A stretch of 61,758 bases of DNA, from the NCBI GenBank assembly GCA_964352665.1, contig CAYGSJ010000010.1:1-61758 (forward strand). The letters are read 5' to 3'. The notes below the pieces were generated by a model. The model had not been told where the DNA came from. It saw only the letters and a program-made list of their open reading frames with translations, and ran no database searches. Numbering within the stretch: the stretch's first letter is position 1; every line of letters starts with the position of its first letter. The translations under genes and the position numbers were made by a program. Of this stretch, positions 53,742-61,758 are shown piece by piece. Source of the DNA: UBA1672 sp964352665 (GTDB lineage: Bacteria > Pseudomonadota > Alphaproteobacteria > Micavibrionales > Micavibrionaceae).

Positions 53742-55628
53742 CTACTCGTCCGCCGTATTAATCAATGCGGGGCGTATAAACACCATTAAATCAGACTTAT
53801 CGTCTTTCTCTTCACTTCTGAACAATTCACCTATTACAGGAATGGTATACACCGGATTACCTTTTGGCTGTGAAATATGTGTAACAACTCGCATAGGGCA
53901 TCCACCATCAAAAGCGGAAGCCGGCACATTGAAGACCGATCCAAGATGTTGGACACCTTTTACTGCTGTTTCGAAACCCATTGTATGCCAAATACTGTTC
54001 GACACGCCTTCTGCCCCTTCAAAAATCTTGATACGACCCAAATAGTCCGTACCCACCGTCATGGAATCTCCTTCATCATGCTCGACATGATCGCCATTAA
54101 CCCAGCGATCATAGGTCCACCAAACTGAAAGCTTCCAATTCCGGTATAAATCAATCAAAAGATAGCGTGTCGGGAAATATATCCTGCCGTCACCGCCCTC
54201 TAGCCATTGCGCATGAAAGGTTCCCTTATTCGGCGTATCATCAATATTCGTACTAATGACCAACCCTTCACCGGTAAAGCCGGCACGGATCTCAAGATCT
54301 GTGTCTCCTGAAGAAACTGTTACAAACGGCCCTGATGTTGGGTCTTTGTCAGTTTTCGGAGCATTTGAGTCGCCCCCCGGACTACCAATCGGGCCGCCCG
54401 CGCCTCCGCCCATATTTATACCGCCTCCAAGCACACTACCAAGACCGCCCATTGCCATACCTTTGGCCTTTTTCTTTATATCGCTCTGGAGCTGTGCGCC
54501 CGTGCCAACCTCATTATTCGGGCCAATATTGATAGGCGGGTAGCTGCTCGGGAAGGAACAGCCGGCATTTTCGGTGACAGGCATTGTCTCCGCACCGGGA
54601 ATAGAAATCGCACCTGTTTGCTCAGGCTCTTCCGAGACAGGCTCATTACATGTCGGCACACAATCATTATAAAGCTTGAGCGTTTCTTCAAAGTTCTTTT
54701 TGATTTTCTTCAGATTCCCCTCATGCAATGCAATCGCCTCTTCCGCCTTACGAATCTCCGCTTCAAGCTTCTCCATGCGCTCTTGCTTCTTGGTATCATA
54801 TACTTTGTCTCGTTCCTGTAGATATTCCTCGGCTTCTTTACCTTTTAATATTCGCCCGTCTCTTGTCGCAACCGATGTCTTATCATCCACAAATTCAATA
54901 TCGGTATCCGTTAGCCTGATAAAGGCAAGCTCGGATTCCAAGGCCACCTTCTGACCTTTAGCTGCCTCCAGTGAAGCTTGCTCCACAATGGCCAAGCCCG
55001 GTAATTCATTCAACCGCGCCGCAAGCTTCGCACATCTGTGACACACGGGCGGATACGGCCCTTTCCAATCAAATGGCAATGTAGGACCGGCCTCACCACC
55101 CTCCAATGAAACAAGCGACTCCGGCTCTTCACCTTGACACTTCTTTTCACACTGCTCGAGTTGCTGCCACAAATCGAAGACCGCATTATTCACATTTATA
55201 ATTTGCGCATCCAACTGTGCCATAACCTTTTTAAGCTCATCCAAAGTGAACAAAGCATCCAAAGCACTCGCCATAACGGCCTCCTCACCGCCTCCCGTGA
55301 CGGTTCCGCCCTCTTTTTTAAAACGTTTAATCTCGTCAATATGAGCCTCAACAAGCCAAACACGATAACCGATCATCGCTTTTTGATATTTTAATTCAAA
55401 TAGAGACCGCACAGCCCTGTTATAGTCAAGCGCCACCGGCTTACACGGTTCGCACTTCGCTTCGACGTCTTCCCAACTGATACGCCAAATATGATCTTGG
55501 CGATCCGAAGTATATCCCTGATGCTTCGGGTCATTCGTTGATCGGTCAAAATGCCCCGCCGACGCAGAAATCGGATTGACGCATATCAATGCAACTGCAA
55601 AAACCAACAAAATGTGTGAAAAGCGCAC
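53742..55628 (-). CDS. secreted Cys-rich coiled-coil protein with secretin-like C-terminal tail
   Basis: 628 residues, GTG start with AAGGAGG at ideal spacing. Signal peptide ends SASAG. Paired cysteines (C59/C62 in CEPC, CEKKC, CHRC, CVPTC) suggest disulfides. A coiled coil runs about 275-345 (MEKLEAEIRKAEEAIALHEG), then a Gly/Pro-rich segment, then a beta-rich region. Residues about 593-628 read YTIPVIGELFRSEEKDDKSD then LMVFIRPALI, strikingly like the end of GspD/PilQ-type secretins. The full secretin domain and N-domains are not seen. Role unknown; no other secretion genes adjoin it. Confidence 0.7.
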   Translation of the reverse strand: MRFSHILLVFAVALICVNPISASAGHFDRSTNDPKHQGYTSDRQDHIWRISWEDVEAKCEPCKPVALDYNRAVRSLFELKYQKAMIGYRVWLVEAHIDEIKRFKKEGGTVTGGGEEAVMASALDALFTLDELKKVMAQLDAQIINVNNAVFDLWQQLEQCEKKCQGEEPESLVSLEGGEAGPTLPFDWKGPYPPVCHRCAKLAARLNELPGLAIVEQASLEAAKGQKVALESELAFIRLTDTDIEFVDDKTSVATRDGRILKGKEAEEYLQERDKVYDTKKQERMEKLEAEIRKAEEAIALHEGNLKKIKKNFEETLKLYNDCVPTCNEPVSEEPEQTGAISIPGAETMPVTENAGCSFPSSYPPINIGPNNEVGTGAQLQSDIKKKAKGMAMGGLGSVLGGGINMGGGAGGPIGSPGGDSNAPKTDKDPTSGPFVTVSSGDTDLEIRAGFTGEGLVISTNIDDTPNKGTFHAQWLEGGDGRIYFPTRYLLIDLYRNWKLSVWWTYDRWVNGDHVEHDEGDSMTVGTDYLGRIKIFEGAEGVSNSIWHTMGFETAVKGVQHLGSVFNVPASAFDGGCPMRVVTHISQPKGNPVYTIPVIGELFRSEEKDDKSDLMVFIRPALINTADE

Positions 55629-55788
55629 GACAGCGACCTCCTTGAAAAATTTACGAACGGAATGAAGCTATTAAGCACCTTTTCTTCATAGAGGTCAATA
55701 CAAGCGCTGGCGAACACTTTCAAAACAAGTTGACTCCACAAGCTGCTATGCCATAGTTTTTTGCATACACAGAAAATACGGGCAAAAA

Positions 55789-55989
55789 ATGGACGTTATC
55801 CTAAACGGCAAAAAGATAAAGCTTGATGGTGCTACTAATATCAGTAGGCTTCTATCCGTGCACGGTTATGCGGATAAACTTGTTGCCGTGGCGGTCAACG
55901 GTCATTTTGTTGCAAAATCACAGCACGATGAGCATGTGATAAACAACAATGACGAGATCGAAATTGTTGCCCCCATGCAGGGGGGATAA
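55789..55989 (+). CDS. thiS: ThiS, sulfur carrier protein for thiazole synthesis
   Basis: 66 residues, ubiquitin-like fold, ending in the essential MQGG whose terminal Gly is thiocarboxylated. Donates sulfur to ThiG for the thiazole moiety of thiamine. The thiG start overlaps closely (stop at 55989). No TPP riboswitch is visible upstream. Confidence 0.93.
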   Translation: MDVILNGKKIKLDGATNISRLLSVHGYADKLVAVAVNGHFVAKSQHDEHVINNNDEIEIVAPMQGG

Positions 55990-55992
55990 GTG

Positions 55993-56793
55993 ATGGCCAC
56001 GACATGGAATATCGGAGACACAATCCTGAAATCGAGGTTTTTCCTCGGAACAGCCGGATACCCTTCTTTGGATTCATTACAGCAATCCATTGAGCAAGCC
56101 CAACCCGGGCTTATTACCGTATCCCTGCGCCGTGAAAGCGCCGCCGGCAAAGGCCAGTCTTTCTGGGACATCATTAAGTCTTTTAACATTCCTGTTCTGC
56201 CTAATACCGCTGGCTGTCATAGTGTCAAAGAAGCAGTTACAACCGCCGAAATGGCGCGCGAGATTTTTGAAACAAACCGCATTAAGCTGGAAGTCATCGG
56301 CGATGATTATACGTTGCAGCCTGACCCGTTTGGCCTGATTGAGGCTGCGGAAATTCTGATTAGCAAGGGATTTGAAGTATACCCTTACATGACCGATGAT
56401 CTTGTCCTTGCCGGGCGCCTTGTGGATATGGGATGTGATATCCTGATGCCATGGGGGGCGCCGATAGGATCGGGCCGCGGTTTAAACAACATTTTTGCGT
56501 TAAAGCAGTTGCGTGAACGTTTTCCCGATAAAACACTTGTGGTCGATGCAGGGATCGGCGCGCCTTCTCACGCTGCAGCGGCGATGGAGCTTGGCTATGA
56601 CGCGGTTTTATTGAATACGGCCGTGGCAAAGGCCGGTGAGCCACCTGTCATGGCCAAAGCCTTTGCACAAAGCATAGAAGCGGGCAGAAATGCGTATGTT
56701 TCAGGAATTATTGCCCGGCAGGAGCACGCAACACCATCAACACCATTGCTTGATCGTCCATTCTGGCATCAGGATAAACCCGTTCAGAAATAA
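55993..56793 (+). CDS. thiG: thiazole synthase ThiG
   Basis: 266 residues from the ATG at 55993 (a GTG at 55990 is an alternative). TIM-barrel with KSRFFLGTAGYPS near the start, Schiff-base Lys in RIKLEVIGDD, phosphate site PWGAPIGSGRGL and DAGIGAPSHA. Condenses deoxyxylulose phosphate, dehydroglycine and ThiS thiocarboxylate. Other thi genes are not in the window. Confidence 0.95.
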   Translation: MATTWNIGDTILKSRFFLGTAGYPSLDSLQQSIEQAQPGLITVSLRRESAAGKGQSFWDIIKSFNIPVLPNTAGCHSVKEAVTTAEMAREIFETNRIKLEVIGDDYTLQPDPFGLIEAAEILISKGFEVYPYMTDDLVLAGRLVDMGCDILMPWGAPIGSGRGLNNIFALKQLRERFPDKTLVVDAGIGAPSHAAAAMELGYDAVLLNTAVAKAGEPPVMAKAFAQSIEAGRNAYVSGIIARQEHATPSTPLLDRPFWHQDKPVQK

Positions 56794-56799
56794 GATATT

Positions 56800-57663
56800 C
56801 TAGTGTGGTAAATCTATTTCAAGATGACCGATCTTGCTTCTCATATCGCTTAGTGTTCTGGCCGAATTAATCCGCGCAACAGAAACCTGTCTTGCATCGC
56901 CGTCCCAGTTATAAGCCTTAATCTTATCAAAGCCCGGTTGTACTTTTAACAAGTTAGAAGCATAAGGCGCGTCCGGATTTAATTGAAGATGCCCGTGCAT
57001 TGCTTTTTCTGTTATCGCCAACACTTTCAGTGCTTCCGACGTTTTCTTTTCATTAAACAGGCTGGCTACTAGTTTCAGCCTATCTTCCAGATCGCGTATA
57101 GGATCATGTTTCAGCCTGACCTTCTCGATCATATCCTCATAAATATCCTGTAAGGCAAAATCGGCTTTCTCAAGGTTCTTTTGCTGGGCATAGTTATATG
57201 CCTCTGATATCTGCTCGGTAAAAGTAGAATATTTTATCTGTAGCTCTGCCACAACATCGTCCAGTTTTGCCTTGCCAAGAAGCTCTGCTTCAGGAGATTT
57301 TTCCAAGTATTGGTTGTTATAAACCTTGTCATTATAAGATGGCGGAAAATAGAGGTAAGGGTCATTCCGCCCCTCTCCGAAGCGCGCAAGAACCATAGGG
57401 ACTTCGAGGTAACGTCTAACTTCCCTGTTATCCTTTAATTCGGTGAGAACATAATGAAGATGTTCAATGGCACGCAGTCTTTCGCCTGCTAATAAAGATA
57501 AACGAATAGAGGTAATATCGTTTAAAAGCCTTTCATCCCTCAGAAGAAAACTTTTTTCTCTAGTATTGTCGTCAACATAAAAGGATAGCTCGGCATTTGC
57601 GGTTTTGGAGAGGGAAAGACACATAACAACCAGTAAAATAGCGATGTTACGTATCTGCCTCAT
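56800..57663 (-). CDS. hypothetical secreted helical protein
   Basis: 287 residues from the Met of MRQIRNIAILLVVMCL. Signal peptide ends TANAE. The mature protein is helical with repeated short helices (LLAGERLRAIEHLHYVLTEL; EQISEAYNYAQQKNLEKADF), somewhat like YfdX-type periplasmic proteins; the match is only impressionistic. Starts four bases after the pyrophosphatase stop, so co-transcribed. Confidence 0.6.
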   Translation of the reverse strand: MRQIRNIAILLVVMCLSLSKTANAELSFYVDDNTREKSFLLRDERLLNDITSIRLSLLAGERLRAIEHLHYVLTELKDNREVRRYLEVPMVLARFGEGRNDPYLYFPPSYNDKVYNNQYLEKSPEAELLGKAKLDDVVAELQIKYSTFTEQISEAYNYAQQKNLEKADFALQDIYEDMIEKVRLKHDPIRDLEDRLKLVASLFNEKKTSEALKVLAITEKAMHGHLQLNPDAPYASNLLKVQPGFDKIKAYNWDGDARQVSVARINSARTLSDMRSKIGHLEIDLPH

Positions 57664-57667
57664 ATCC

Positions 57668-58207
57668 CTAAGCCGCCTTTGCGCTTTTCTCGTTTTCGAT
57701 GCCTTCATTGATCAGCTCTTTGGCACGTGCAGAACCTTCCCAACCCTGCATCTTTACCCATTTACCTTTTTCAAGGTCTTTATAATGCGTAAAGAAATGC
57801 TCGATCTCGTCCAATAGAATTTTGGGAAGATCTGTATATTCTTTGATATCGGCATATAGAGGATGCGTTTTTTCAACAGGAACCGCCAAAATTTTCTCAT
57901 CCTGCCCGCCATCGTCTTCCATCACTAAAACACCCACTGGACGCGCACACACGACCGCACCGGGCATAATAGAATGCTGGGCATACACTAGCACGTCAAC
58001 AGGGTCTCCATCTCCGCCCAGAGTTTGTGGAATAAAACCATAATTGGCAGGATAGAACATAGGAGTATGAATAAAGCGGTCAACAAACAATGCGCCCGAG
58101 TCTTTATCAATCTCGTACTTCACAGGCGCACCGCCCTGTGTGTTTTCTATAACTACATGAACATTATTCGGCGCATCCTTGCCGACAGAAATCTTGGAGA
58201 TATCCAT
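57668..58207 (-). CDS. ppa: inorganic pyrophosphatase, family I
   Basis: 179 residues, standard length. Active-site signature DGDPVDVLVYA, with the upstream KYEIDKDSGALFVDRF and downstream KILAVPVEKTHP. Soluble Mg2+-dependent hexamer that drives biosynthesis by hydrolysing PPi. Confidence 0.96.
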   Translation of the reverse strand: MDISKISVGKDAPNNVHVVIENTQGGAPVKYEIDKDSGALFVDRFIHTPMFYPANYGFIPQTLGGDGDPVDVLVYAQHSIMPGAVVCARPVGVLVMEDDGGQDEKILAVPVEKTHPLYADIKEYTDLPKILLDEIEHFFTHYKDLEKGKWVKMQGWEGSARAKELINEGIENEKSAKAA

Positions 58208-58326
58208 ATCCTCGCTGCCCTTCCGTTTTTTGAGTTTACGTTAGCTCAGTCATACAATTACAACCAAGCCACAGCAAGACTTTTTTGGGATATCTCTATC
58301 ATTTATGGGTGATCAGGAACTTAGCC
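58208..58326. other. spacer between pyrophosphatase and a small gene
   Basis: No gene. It must contain the ppa promoter on the minus strand; I cannot pinpoint it. Confidence 0.4.
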
Positions 58327-58458
58327 CTACTTCTCTTCATCTTTGTCTTGATTATCATTTGAAAGGCGCATTGCCACAGCTTTCATCTTTGGCAATGTGC
58401 GTTCAATCTCTTCCTGAACAAATATTACTCCACCAGATCCACAAGCATAAGCAGTCAT
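58327..58458 (-). CDS. 43-residue small protein with strong RBS
   Basis: MTAYACGSGGVIFVQEEIER, then TLPKMKAVAMRLSNDNQD and a charged DKDEEK tail. AAAGGAGA lies seven bases before the ATG. It contains one Cys near the start and an amphipathic helix. Family not recognised. It stands alone between the csp terminator and ppa. Confidence 0.6.
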   Translation of the reverse strand: MTAYACGSGGVIFVQEEIERTLPKMKAVAMRLSNDNQDKDEEK

Positions 58459-58591
58459 GATCTATCTCCTTTGTGTTTAGAGCTTGGAGTATACTGAATT
58501 TCTGCGCCTTTCACAAACTTCATGCATGACGCGGCGCACAAAATATGGTAACTAATTGAAAGATAAAGGATGATTAAGGTAATAATCATAC

Positions 58592-58622
58592 AGAAAAACG
58601 TCCCAAAGCTTTTGGAACGTTT
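58592..58622 (-). terminator. Rho-independent terminator of the cold-shock gene
   Basis: On the minus strand AACGTTCCAAA / TTTGGGACGTT (one mismatch) with a short loop and TTTTT. It lies 31 bases after the cold-shock stop codon. Confidence 0.85.
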
Positions 58623-58652
58623 CAATAATTCTGTTTATTATGAAAAAACAGG

Positions 58653-58859
58653 CTAATCAGCAGCTTTTAAATTACCTGCTGCCTGCTTCCCGCGGTTCTC
58701 GATCAGATCGTATGAAATCTTCTGACCTTCCTGCAATGCACCTAATCCTGCTTCTTCAACAGCAGAAATATGTACAAACACATCATTTCCGCCATCGTCA
58801 GGCACTACAAAGCCAAAGCCTTTTGTGGGGTTAAACCATTTTACTGTTCCGGTCGCCAT
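58653..58859 (-). CDS. cspA: CspA-family cold-shock protein
   Basis: 68 residues. ATGTVKWFNPTKGFGFVVPD and DVFVHISAVEEAGLGAL give RNP1 and RNP2 of the cold-shock domain. Single-stranded RNA/DNA chaperone. RBS AAGGAG. Preceded by an untranslated leader of about 90 bases with a long hairpin. Confidence 0.95.
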   Translation of the reverse strand: MATGTVKWFNPTKGFGFVVPDDGGNDVFVHISAVEEAGLGALQEGQKISYDLIENRGKQAAGNLKAAD

Positions 58860-58872
58860 GATGACACTCCTT

Positions 58873-58924
58873 ATTAGAAATTAAAAATCAGCTCTTTAGT
58901 AGGTATTCGGCTGATATTTCTAAT
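58873..58924 (-). promoter_or_regulatory. structured 5' leader of the cold-shock gene
   Basis: ATTAGAAAT (58916-58924 in reverse) pairs with ATTTCTAAT (58873-58881 in reverse), with an inner ATCAGC/GCTGAT pair. The hairpin begins just upstream of the RBS, where temperature-dependent melting or protein binding could control translation. Confidence 0.55.
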
Positions 58925-58956
58925 CAGGTATTCGAAGTCCTTAAAGATCAGGATTG

Positions 58957-58984
58957 ATTAAACTCATTCCGTGCTTTTTGTCAA
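58957..58984 (-). promoter_or_regulatory. sigma-70 promoter of the cold-shock gene
   Basis: On the minus strand TTGACA (58984-58979), 16-base spacer, TTTAAT (58962-58957). Perfect -35 and five of six at -10. Predicted start near 58950. Confidence 0.75.
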
Positions 58985-59112
58985 GGAAAGAAAGCTTTTT
59001 TTTGTAAAAAGAGGATAAAAAGGCAAATTTTAAAGTGGGGAATAAATTATTATTAGTAATGCTGTTTGGGTGTAATTATTGTTATTATCAGAGCAATGAA
59101 AGGCAAAGCAAT

Positions 59113-59640
59113 ATGAGCAAAGGTCCGGATGTTTTGGAAAGATCGTGTTTACCTGCGGGTAAAGTGTTTATTCGAACCGGAGAAGAGAATGCACGTGCCT
59201 ACGTTATTCAGGATGGCGAAGTTATTGCTTTTACTATGCATGAAGATCAAAAAGTGGAAATAGACCGCTTTGGGCCCGGCACAATAATTGGGGAGAGATC
59301 TCTGGTAATTGATGAACCGGAACGTTTCAGTTACGAAGCAACAACTCCCACCACAGTTATTACAATCACAAGACAGGATTTCCAAAAGCGTCTGGTCAAG
59401 GCCGGGAAAAGCGTCAAAACCGTTTTAGACCATGCCGTTAACAAAATTATATATTACGAAAACATTGAATTGAACAAAGCACGTAAACGCGCTGAAATTG
59501 ATGATGCCGCCTTTAAAGTCCTGGGTGCCCTGCTCAACGGCATGTCTGCTGATAAGAAGTTCCAGTATGAAAAAGCGCTGCTTCCGCATGTGAACGGTCT
59601 TGTACGTGAATTAAAAGAACTTAAAAAACGCTTTAAATAA
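59113..59640 (+). CDS. cyclic-nucleotide-binding-domain protein
   Basis: 175 residues from the ATG at 59113; the longer GTG frame from 59035 is Cys/Tyr-rich and unlikely. The CNB beta-roll is clear: KVFIRTGEENARAYVIQDGE and RFGPGTIIGERSLVIDEPER, the latter being the phosphate-binding cassette without a standard RxA. The C-terminal 70 residues are helical, without a Crp helix-turn-helix. Probably a cyclic-nucleotide or second-messenger sensor acting by protein contact. Confidence 0.8.
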   Translation: MSKGPDVLERSCLPAGKVFIRTGEENARAYVIQDGEVIAFTMHEDQKVEIDRFGPGTIIGERSLVIDEPERFSYEATTPTTVITITRQDFQKRLVKAGKSVKTVLDHAVNKIIYYENIELNKARKRAEIDDAAFKVLGALLNGMSADKKFQYEKALLPHVNGLVRELKELKKRFK

Positions 59641-60099
59641 CTAGCGTGCCATTAACTGCTTAATCGCTTTTCTTTGTGTCTCTAACTGCAGTTGGTATGC
59701 ATCAAGATCTTTTCTTGCCTTTTTTATGCTAGCGACACCCCTTTGTTTTTGTTCTGTGGTTTCAGGCTCGATCTTGTACCACACACGGATAATCGTTAAA
59801 GGCGCCTTCATGTAATTAAAAATGCTTTTGGTATCTTCAATGGCTGTCTTTTTTGCTAAAAAATAGAGCCCATCAAACCCAGCAGCGTCTTGCTGCTTCT
59901 CCCAGTCTTTCAACTGCTCTAAAAGCTGACAGGTATAGCCTAAATGATTGTATGTATCTACATAGATACGAACACTATGGGCGTCATTGAAAACATCTTT
60001 GATATCCCGTTGTTCAATATCTCCGCAAGATGGTGTTCCTGCTATTGCAGGCGTCGAAAAACTTACAATAAAGGCCAGTATAAAAGCCAGAACTCTCAT
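59641..60099 (-). CDS. secreted protein, paralogue B of a two-gene family
   Basis: 152 residues. Signal peptide ends PAIAG, then TPSCGDIEQRDI and YTCQLLEQLKDWEKQQ, which align with paralogue A at 60349. Two conserved Cys probably form a disulfide. Helical, with basic C-terminus (QRKAIKQLMAR). Convergent with the CNB protein, adjoining its stop. Family not recognised. Confidence 0.65.
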   Translation of the reverse strand: MRVLAFILAFIVSFSTPAIAGTPSCGDIEQRDIKDVFNDAHSVRIYVDTYNHLGYTCQLLEQLKDWEKQQDAAGFDGLYFLAKKTAIEDTKSIFNYMKAPLTIIRVWYKIEPETTEQKQRGVASIKKARKDLDAYQLQLETQRKAIKQLMAR

Positions 60100-60280
60100 G
60101 TCTTATTCTCCTGTTGCTCTTTATCGCCGTTTAGATATTTCTGTCCTTATATTTTATCTTAATATGAACTTTTTGTACAAAATTCGTTTACTTTGTTATC
60201 TGCCCTTTTGTACGGAGTGTATCATACCATCAAAAGCCTTTAAACCATGTTACAGAAGCGGCTTATATGGGTATAAAAGC

Positions 60281-60307
60281 ATAAAACAGGCGCCCTGTAA
60301 GCGCCTG
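60281..60307 (-). terminator. terminator after paralogue A
   Basis: Stem CAGGCGC (60287-60293) / GCGCCTG (60301-60307), seven-base loop. Read on the minus strand it ends in TTTTATGC, 41 bases after the stop of the gene at 60349. Confidence 0.7.
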
Positions 60308-60348
60308 CTCTATTTGTAATTATACCTACCTTTAAGCAAATTCTGCTT

Positions 60349-61086
60349 TTAAGGGGTCATATTCTTTTTAACGTAACCAGGAGTAAAGCTTGGTCCAGTA
60401 TTTTGTGTAGGTGACTTCATCATATTGCTCATTTTCTTCCCGTACTTTTTTACAATATTAATATAGAGCGTAACCTTGCCACCAACACCTTGTGCTTTGG
60501 CTTCTTCTTGTGCACCTTCTTCCAGTGCAGTCGCGGCTTCTTCTTCAAGCTGTTCGTGTATTTCATTTCCTTCAAGGGTTGTCTCACAACCAGGCACAGT
60601 AGGTGCGCTCGTTTGAGAGCCGGTAGTAGTTGTAGAAACCGAGCTTTCGCCTACGCTAAGCTGAGTTGCTGCTGCCACAGCTTTCTTTTGCGGACAGCTT
60701 GACGCGTTTACAGAACTCCCTTGGTTCGAAACCACCTTGGCAGAACCGGAAGCAATGATAAGCCTCAAATCATCCAGCGGCTTTTCAAGTTTGACCAGCG
60801 CAATCTTCATGTCATTAATTGCTGAAGCTTTTAATTTATCATATTGCTCTTTTTCGTCGGGGGCTAAGGCACTTGCGCCACTCCAGTTTTCAAACTGTCC
60901 TAGAATCTGGCAGGAATAATTCATATCTACGCGATAATCGTAATAGACTTGCGCCAAACTTTCTGCGGCATCATAGGTACCATTTATAGAGCTACTGCTA
61001 ATGCTGCCACAACTTGGCGCTCCGGCAAATGCAGGCGTCGTCGCAAAAAAAACTAAAAATAGGGGGATTTTATAGGCTTTCAACAC
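60349..61086 (-). CDS. secreted protein, paralogue A with long low-complexity tail
   Basis: 245 residues. Signal peptide ends PAFAG; the mature domain begins APSCGSISSSSINGTYDAAE and contains YSCQILGQFENWSG, matching paralogue B. After residue about 115 a Ser/Thr/Ala-rich segment with two more Cys, an acidic Glu/Ala stretch and a basic tail (IVKKYGKKMSNMMKSP) are unique. No recognised family. Confidence 0.65.
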   Translation of the reverse strand: MLKAYKIPLFLVFFATTPAFAGAPSCGSISSSSINGTYDAAESLAQVYYDYRVDMNYSCQILGQFENWSGASALAPDEKEQYDKLKASAINDMKIALVKLEKPLDDLRLIIASGSAKVVSNQGSSVNASSCPQKKAVAAATQLSVGESSVSTTTTGSQTSAPTVPGCETTLEGNEIHEQLEEEAATALEEGAQEEAKAQGVGGKVTLYINIVKKYGKKMSNMMKSPTQNTGPSFTPGYVKKNMTP

Positions 61087-61334
61087 TCATCTCCTCAGTG
61101 TAAATTGGGGTCACTATCCATTGTACCAGAACGAATCAGAATAAAGCAATTTTAAGATAAGTTATTGTTTTAAAACAATAAATTTTATAGTCTACTTGGC
61201 ATACTTAGCTTTAATAGGGAAAAAGCTGGTATTGCCCAGTACAGCATAGACTTTGAAAAGATGATCTTGCATTGCTCTTACTCCCCTTTTGTAATATTTC
61301 GCTAATATCCCAGAAATGCCTTTAGAAGGAAAAC
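61087..61334. other. intergenic region between rRNA operon and paralogue A
   Basis: AT-rich; contains the promoter of the gene at 60349 but no clear consensus. An 89-codon reverse frame here runs into the 5S gene and is spurious. Confidence 0.4.
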
Positions 61335-61369
61335 AAAAACCCCCTACCAAAATAATGGCAGGGGGTTTT
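61335..61369 (-). terminator. rRNA operon terminator
   Basis: AAAACCCCC / GGGGGTTTT outer stem with a CCA/TGG inner stem; on the minus strand it ends GGGGGTTTTTGTTTT. It lies about 50 bases after the 5S gene. Confidence 0.9.
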
Positions 61370-61417
61370 GAATTCACAGCATAAATAAGTTTAAAGAACA
61401 GAAGTGGACTTGAAAGA

Positions 61418-61532
61418 TCTGGCAGCGAACTACTCTCCCACGCCTTAAGACGCAGTACCATCGTCGCTAGGAGGTTTCACGGCCCTGTTCGAGATGGGAA
61501 GGGGTGTTTCACTCCTGCTATAACCACCAGAT
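61418..61532 (-). rRNA. rrf: 5S ribosomal RNA
   Basis: Reverse strand reads CTGGTGGTTATAGCAGGAGT at the 5' side and GGCGTGGGAGAGTAGTTCGC near the 3' side, the conserved 5S core with TCGAACAGGGCCGTGAAACC. Ends pair over about nine bases. Exact ends are estimated. Confidence 0.93.
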
Positions 61533-61687
61533 CATTCAAGGCCACTTCATCCAAAATATTTTTGTAGGCTCATGTCACGCAAACAACTCTAAATGAATTG
61601 TTATGTAACAAAACCTGAATTTTAAGGCTTGCAACGAACTTACCGCTGCGCGCTAGTCATTGATCCAAAAACCAACGACATGATTTA
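61533..61687 (-). other. 23S-5S spacer
   Basis: About 155 bases without a tRNA; AT-rich. Confidence 0.7.
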
Positions 61688-61758
61688 AATTCAAGCCAAT
61701 CGTGCAATTAGTACTGGTTAGCTTCACTTGTTACCAAGCTTCCACATCCAGCCTATCA
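61688..61758 (-). rRNA. rrl: 23S ribosomal RNA, 3' end (partial)
   Basis: Reverse strand begins at the window edge TGATAGGCTGGATGTGGAAG and continues GCTAACCAGTACTAATTGCA, the conserved last 70 bases of bacterial 23S rRNA. The rest of the operon lies beyond the window. The exact 3' end is estimated. Confidence 0.93.

Noticed and set aside
55629..55788. TPP riboswitch before thiS
   Set aside because: Looked for the CTGAGA and ACCTGATC-type core elements; neither is present.
61192..61461. 89-codon reverse ORF
   Set aside because: Overlaps the rRNA terminator and the 3' part of the 5S rRNA gene.

Overview
The window comes from a Gram-negative bacterium: outer-membrane barrels, lipoproteins, an RND tripartite pump and many Sec signal peptides are present. 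Gene content (class III alcohol dehydrogenase with S-formylglutathione hydrolase, NodT-type outer-membrane factor, initiator tRNA and rRNA type) fits an alphaproteobacterium of moderate to low GC, but I cannot name the genus from the sequence alone. The sequence is a draft scaffold: a run of exactly 100 N lies inside a repetitive gene.

Left part (1-34,829), chromosomal with accessory blocks. After a gene tail, a terminator and an IS6-type transposase remnant comes a Fap-like functional-amyloid locus (695-4690): an Asp-rich repeat protein, two small secreted proteins with a double-glycine-like motif, a periplasmic C39 peptidase (FapD-like) and a convergent coiled-coil/beta-barrel protein (FapF-like). 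Then follow a LysE exporter, a YbaL-type K+/H+ antiporter, a glycosyltransferase, the glutathione-dependent formaldehyde pair, and a TetR-controlled RND pump operon with two matching operators. Next are a FadE-type acyl-CoA dehydrogenase, small housekeeping genes (CBS protein, DUF218, YaiI, RRM, GreB, HI0933 flavoprotein), and an unrecognised divergent locus (26,179-32,990) whose shared promoter carries two Fur-type boxes. An HxlR regulator with a palindromic operator, a 23-codon ORF and three small genes close this part.

Middle part (35,215-53,576), a composite genomic island at the 3' end of the initiator tRNA-fMet gene. A P4-type integrase lies next to the tRNA. An 18-bp copy of the tRNA 3' end marks the far boundary, and related attachment-like repeats lie inside, so the island looks like several stacked elements. 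Cargo: a zinc or other metal uptake set (ZnuA- and ZnuB-like plus a porin-like barrel), an inverse autotransporter with Ig-like and lectin-like domains, an exact second copy of the ABC permease gene, a PLP lyase, and a regulator-DUF4209-HEPN operon that looks like an undescribed toxin or defence module. The last element also carries a RepA-like ATPase, an AlpA-like regulator and the integrase.

Right part (53,559-61,758), core chromosome: tRNA-fMet, a secreted Cys-rich protein ending in a secretin-like tail, thiS-thiG, a secreted helical protein, inorganic pyrophosphatase, a cold-shock protein with a structured leader, a cyclic-nucleotide-binding protein, two paralogous secreted proteins, then 5S rRNA and the 3' end of 23S rRNA on the minus strand.
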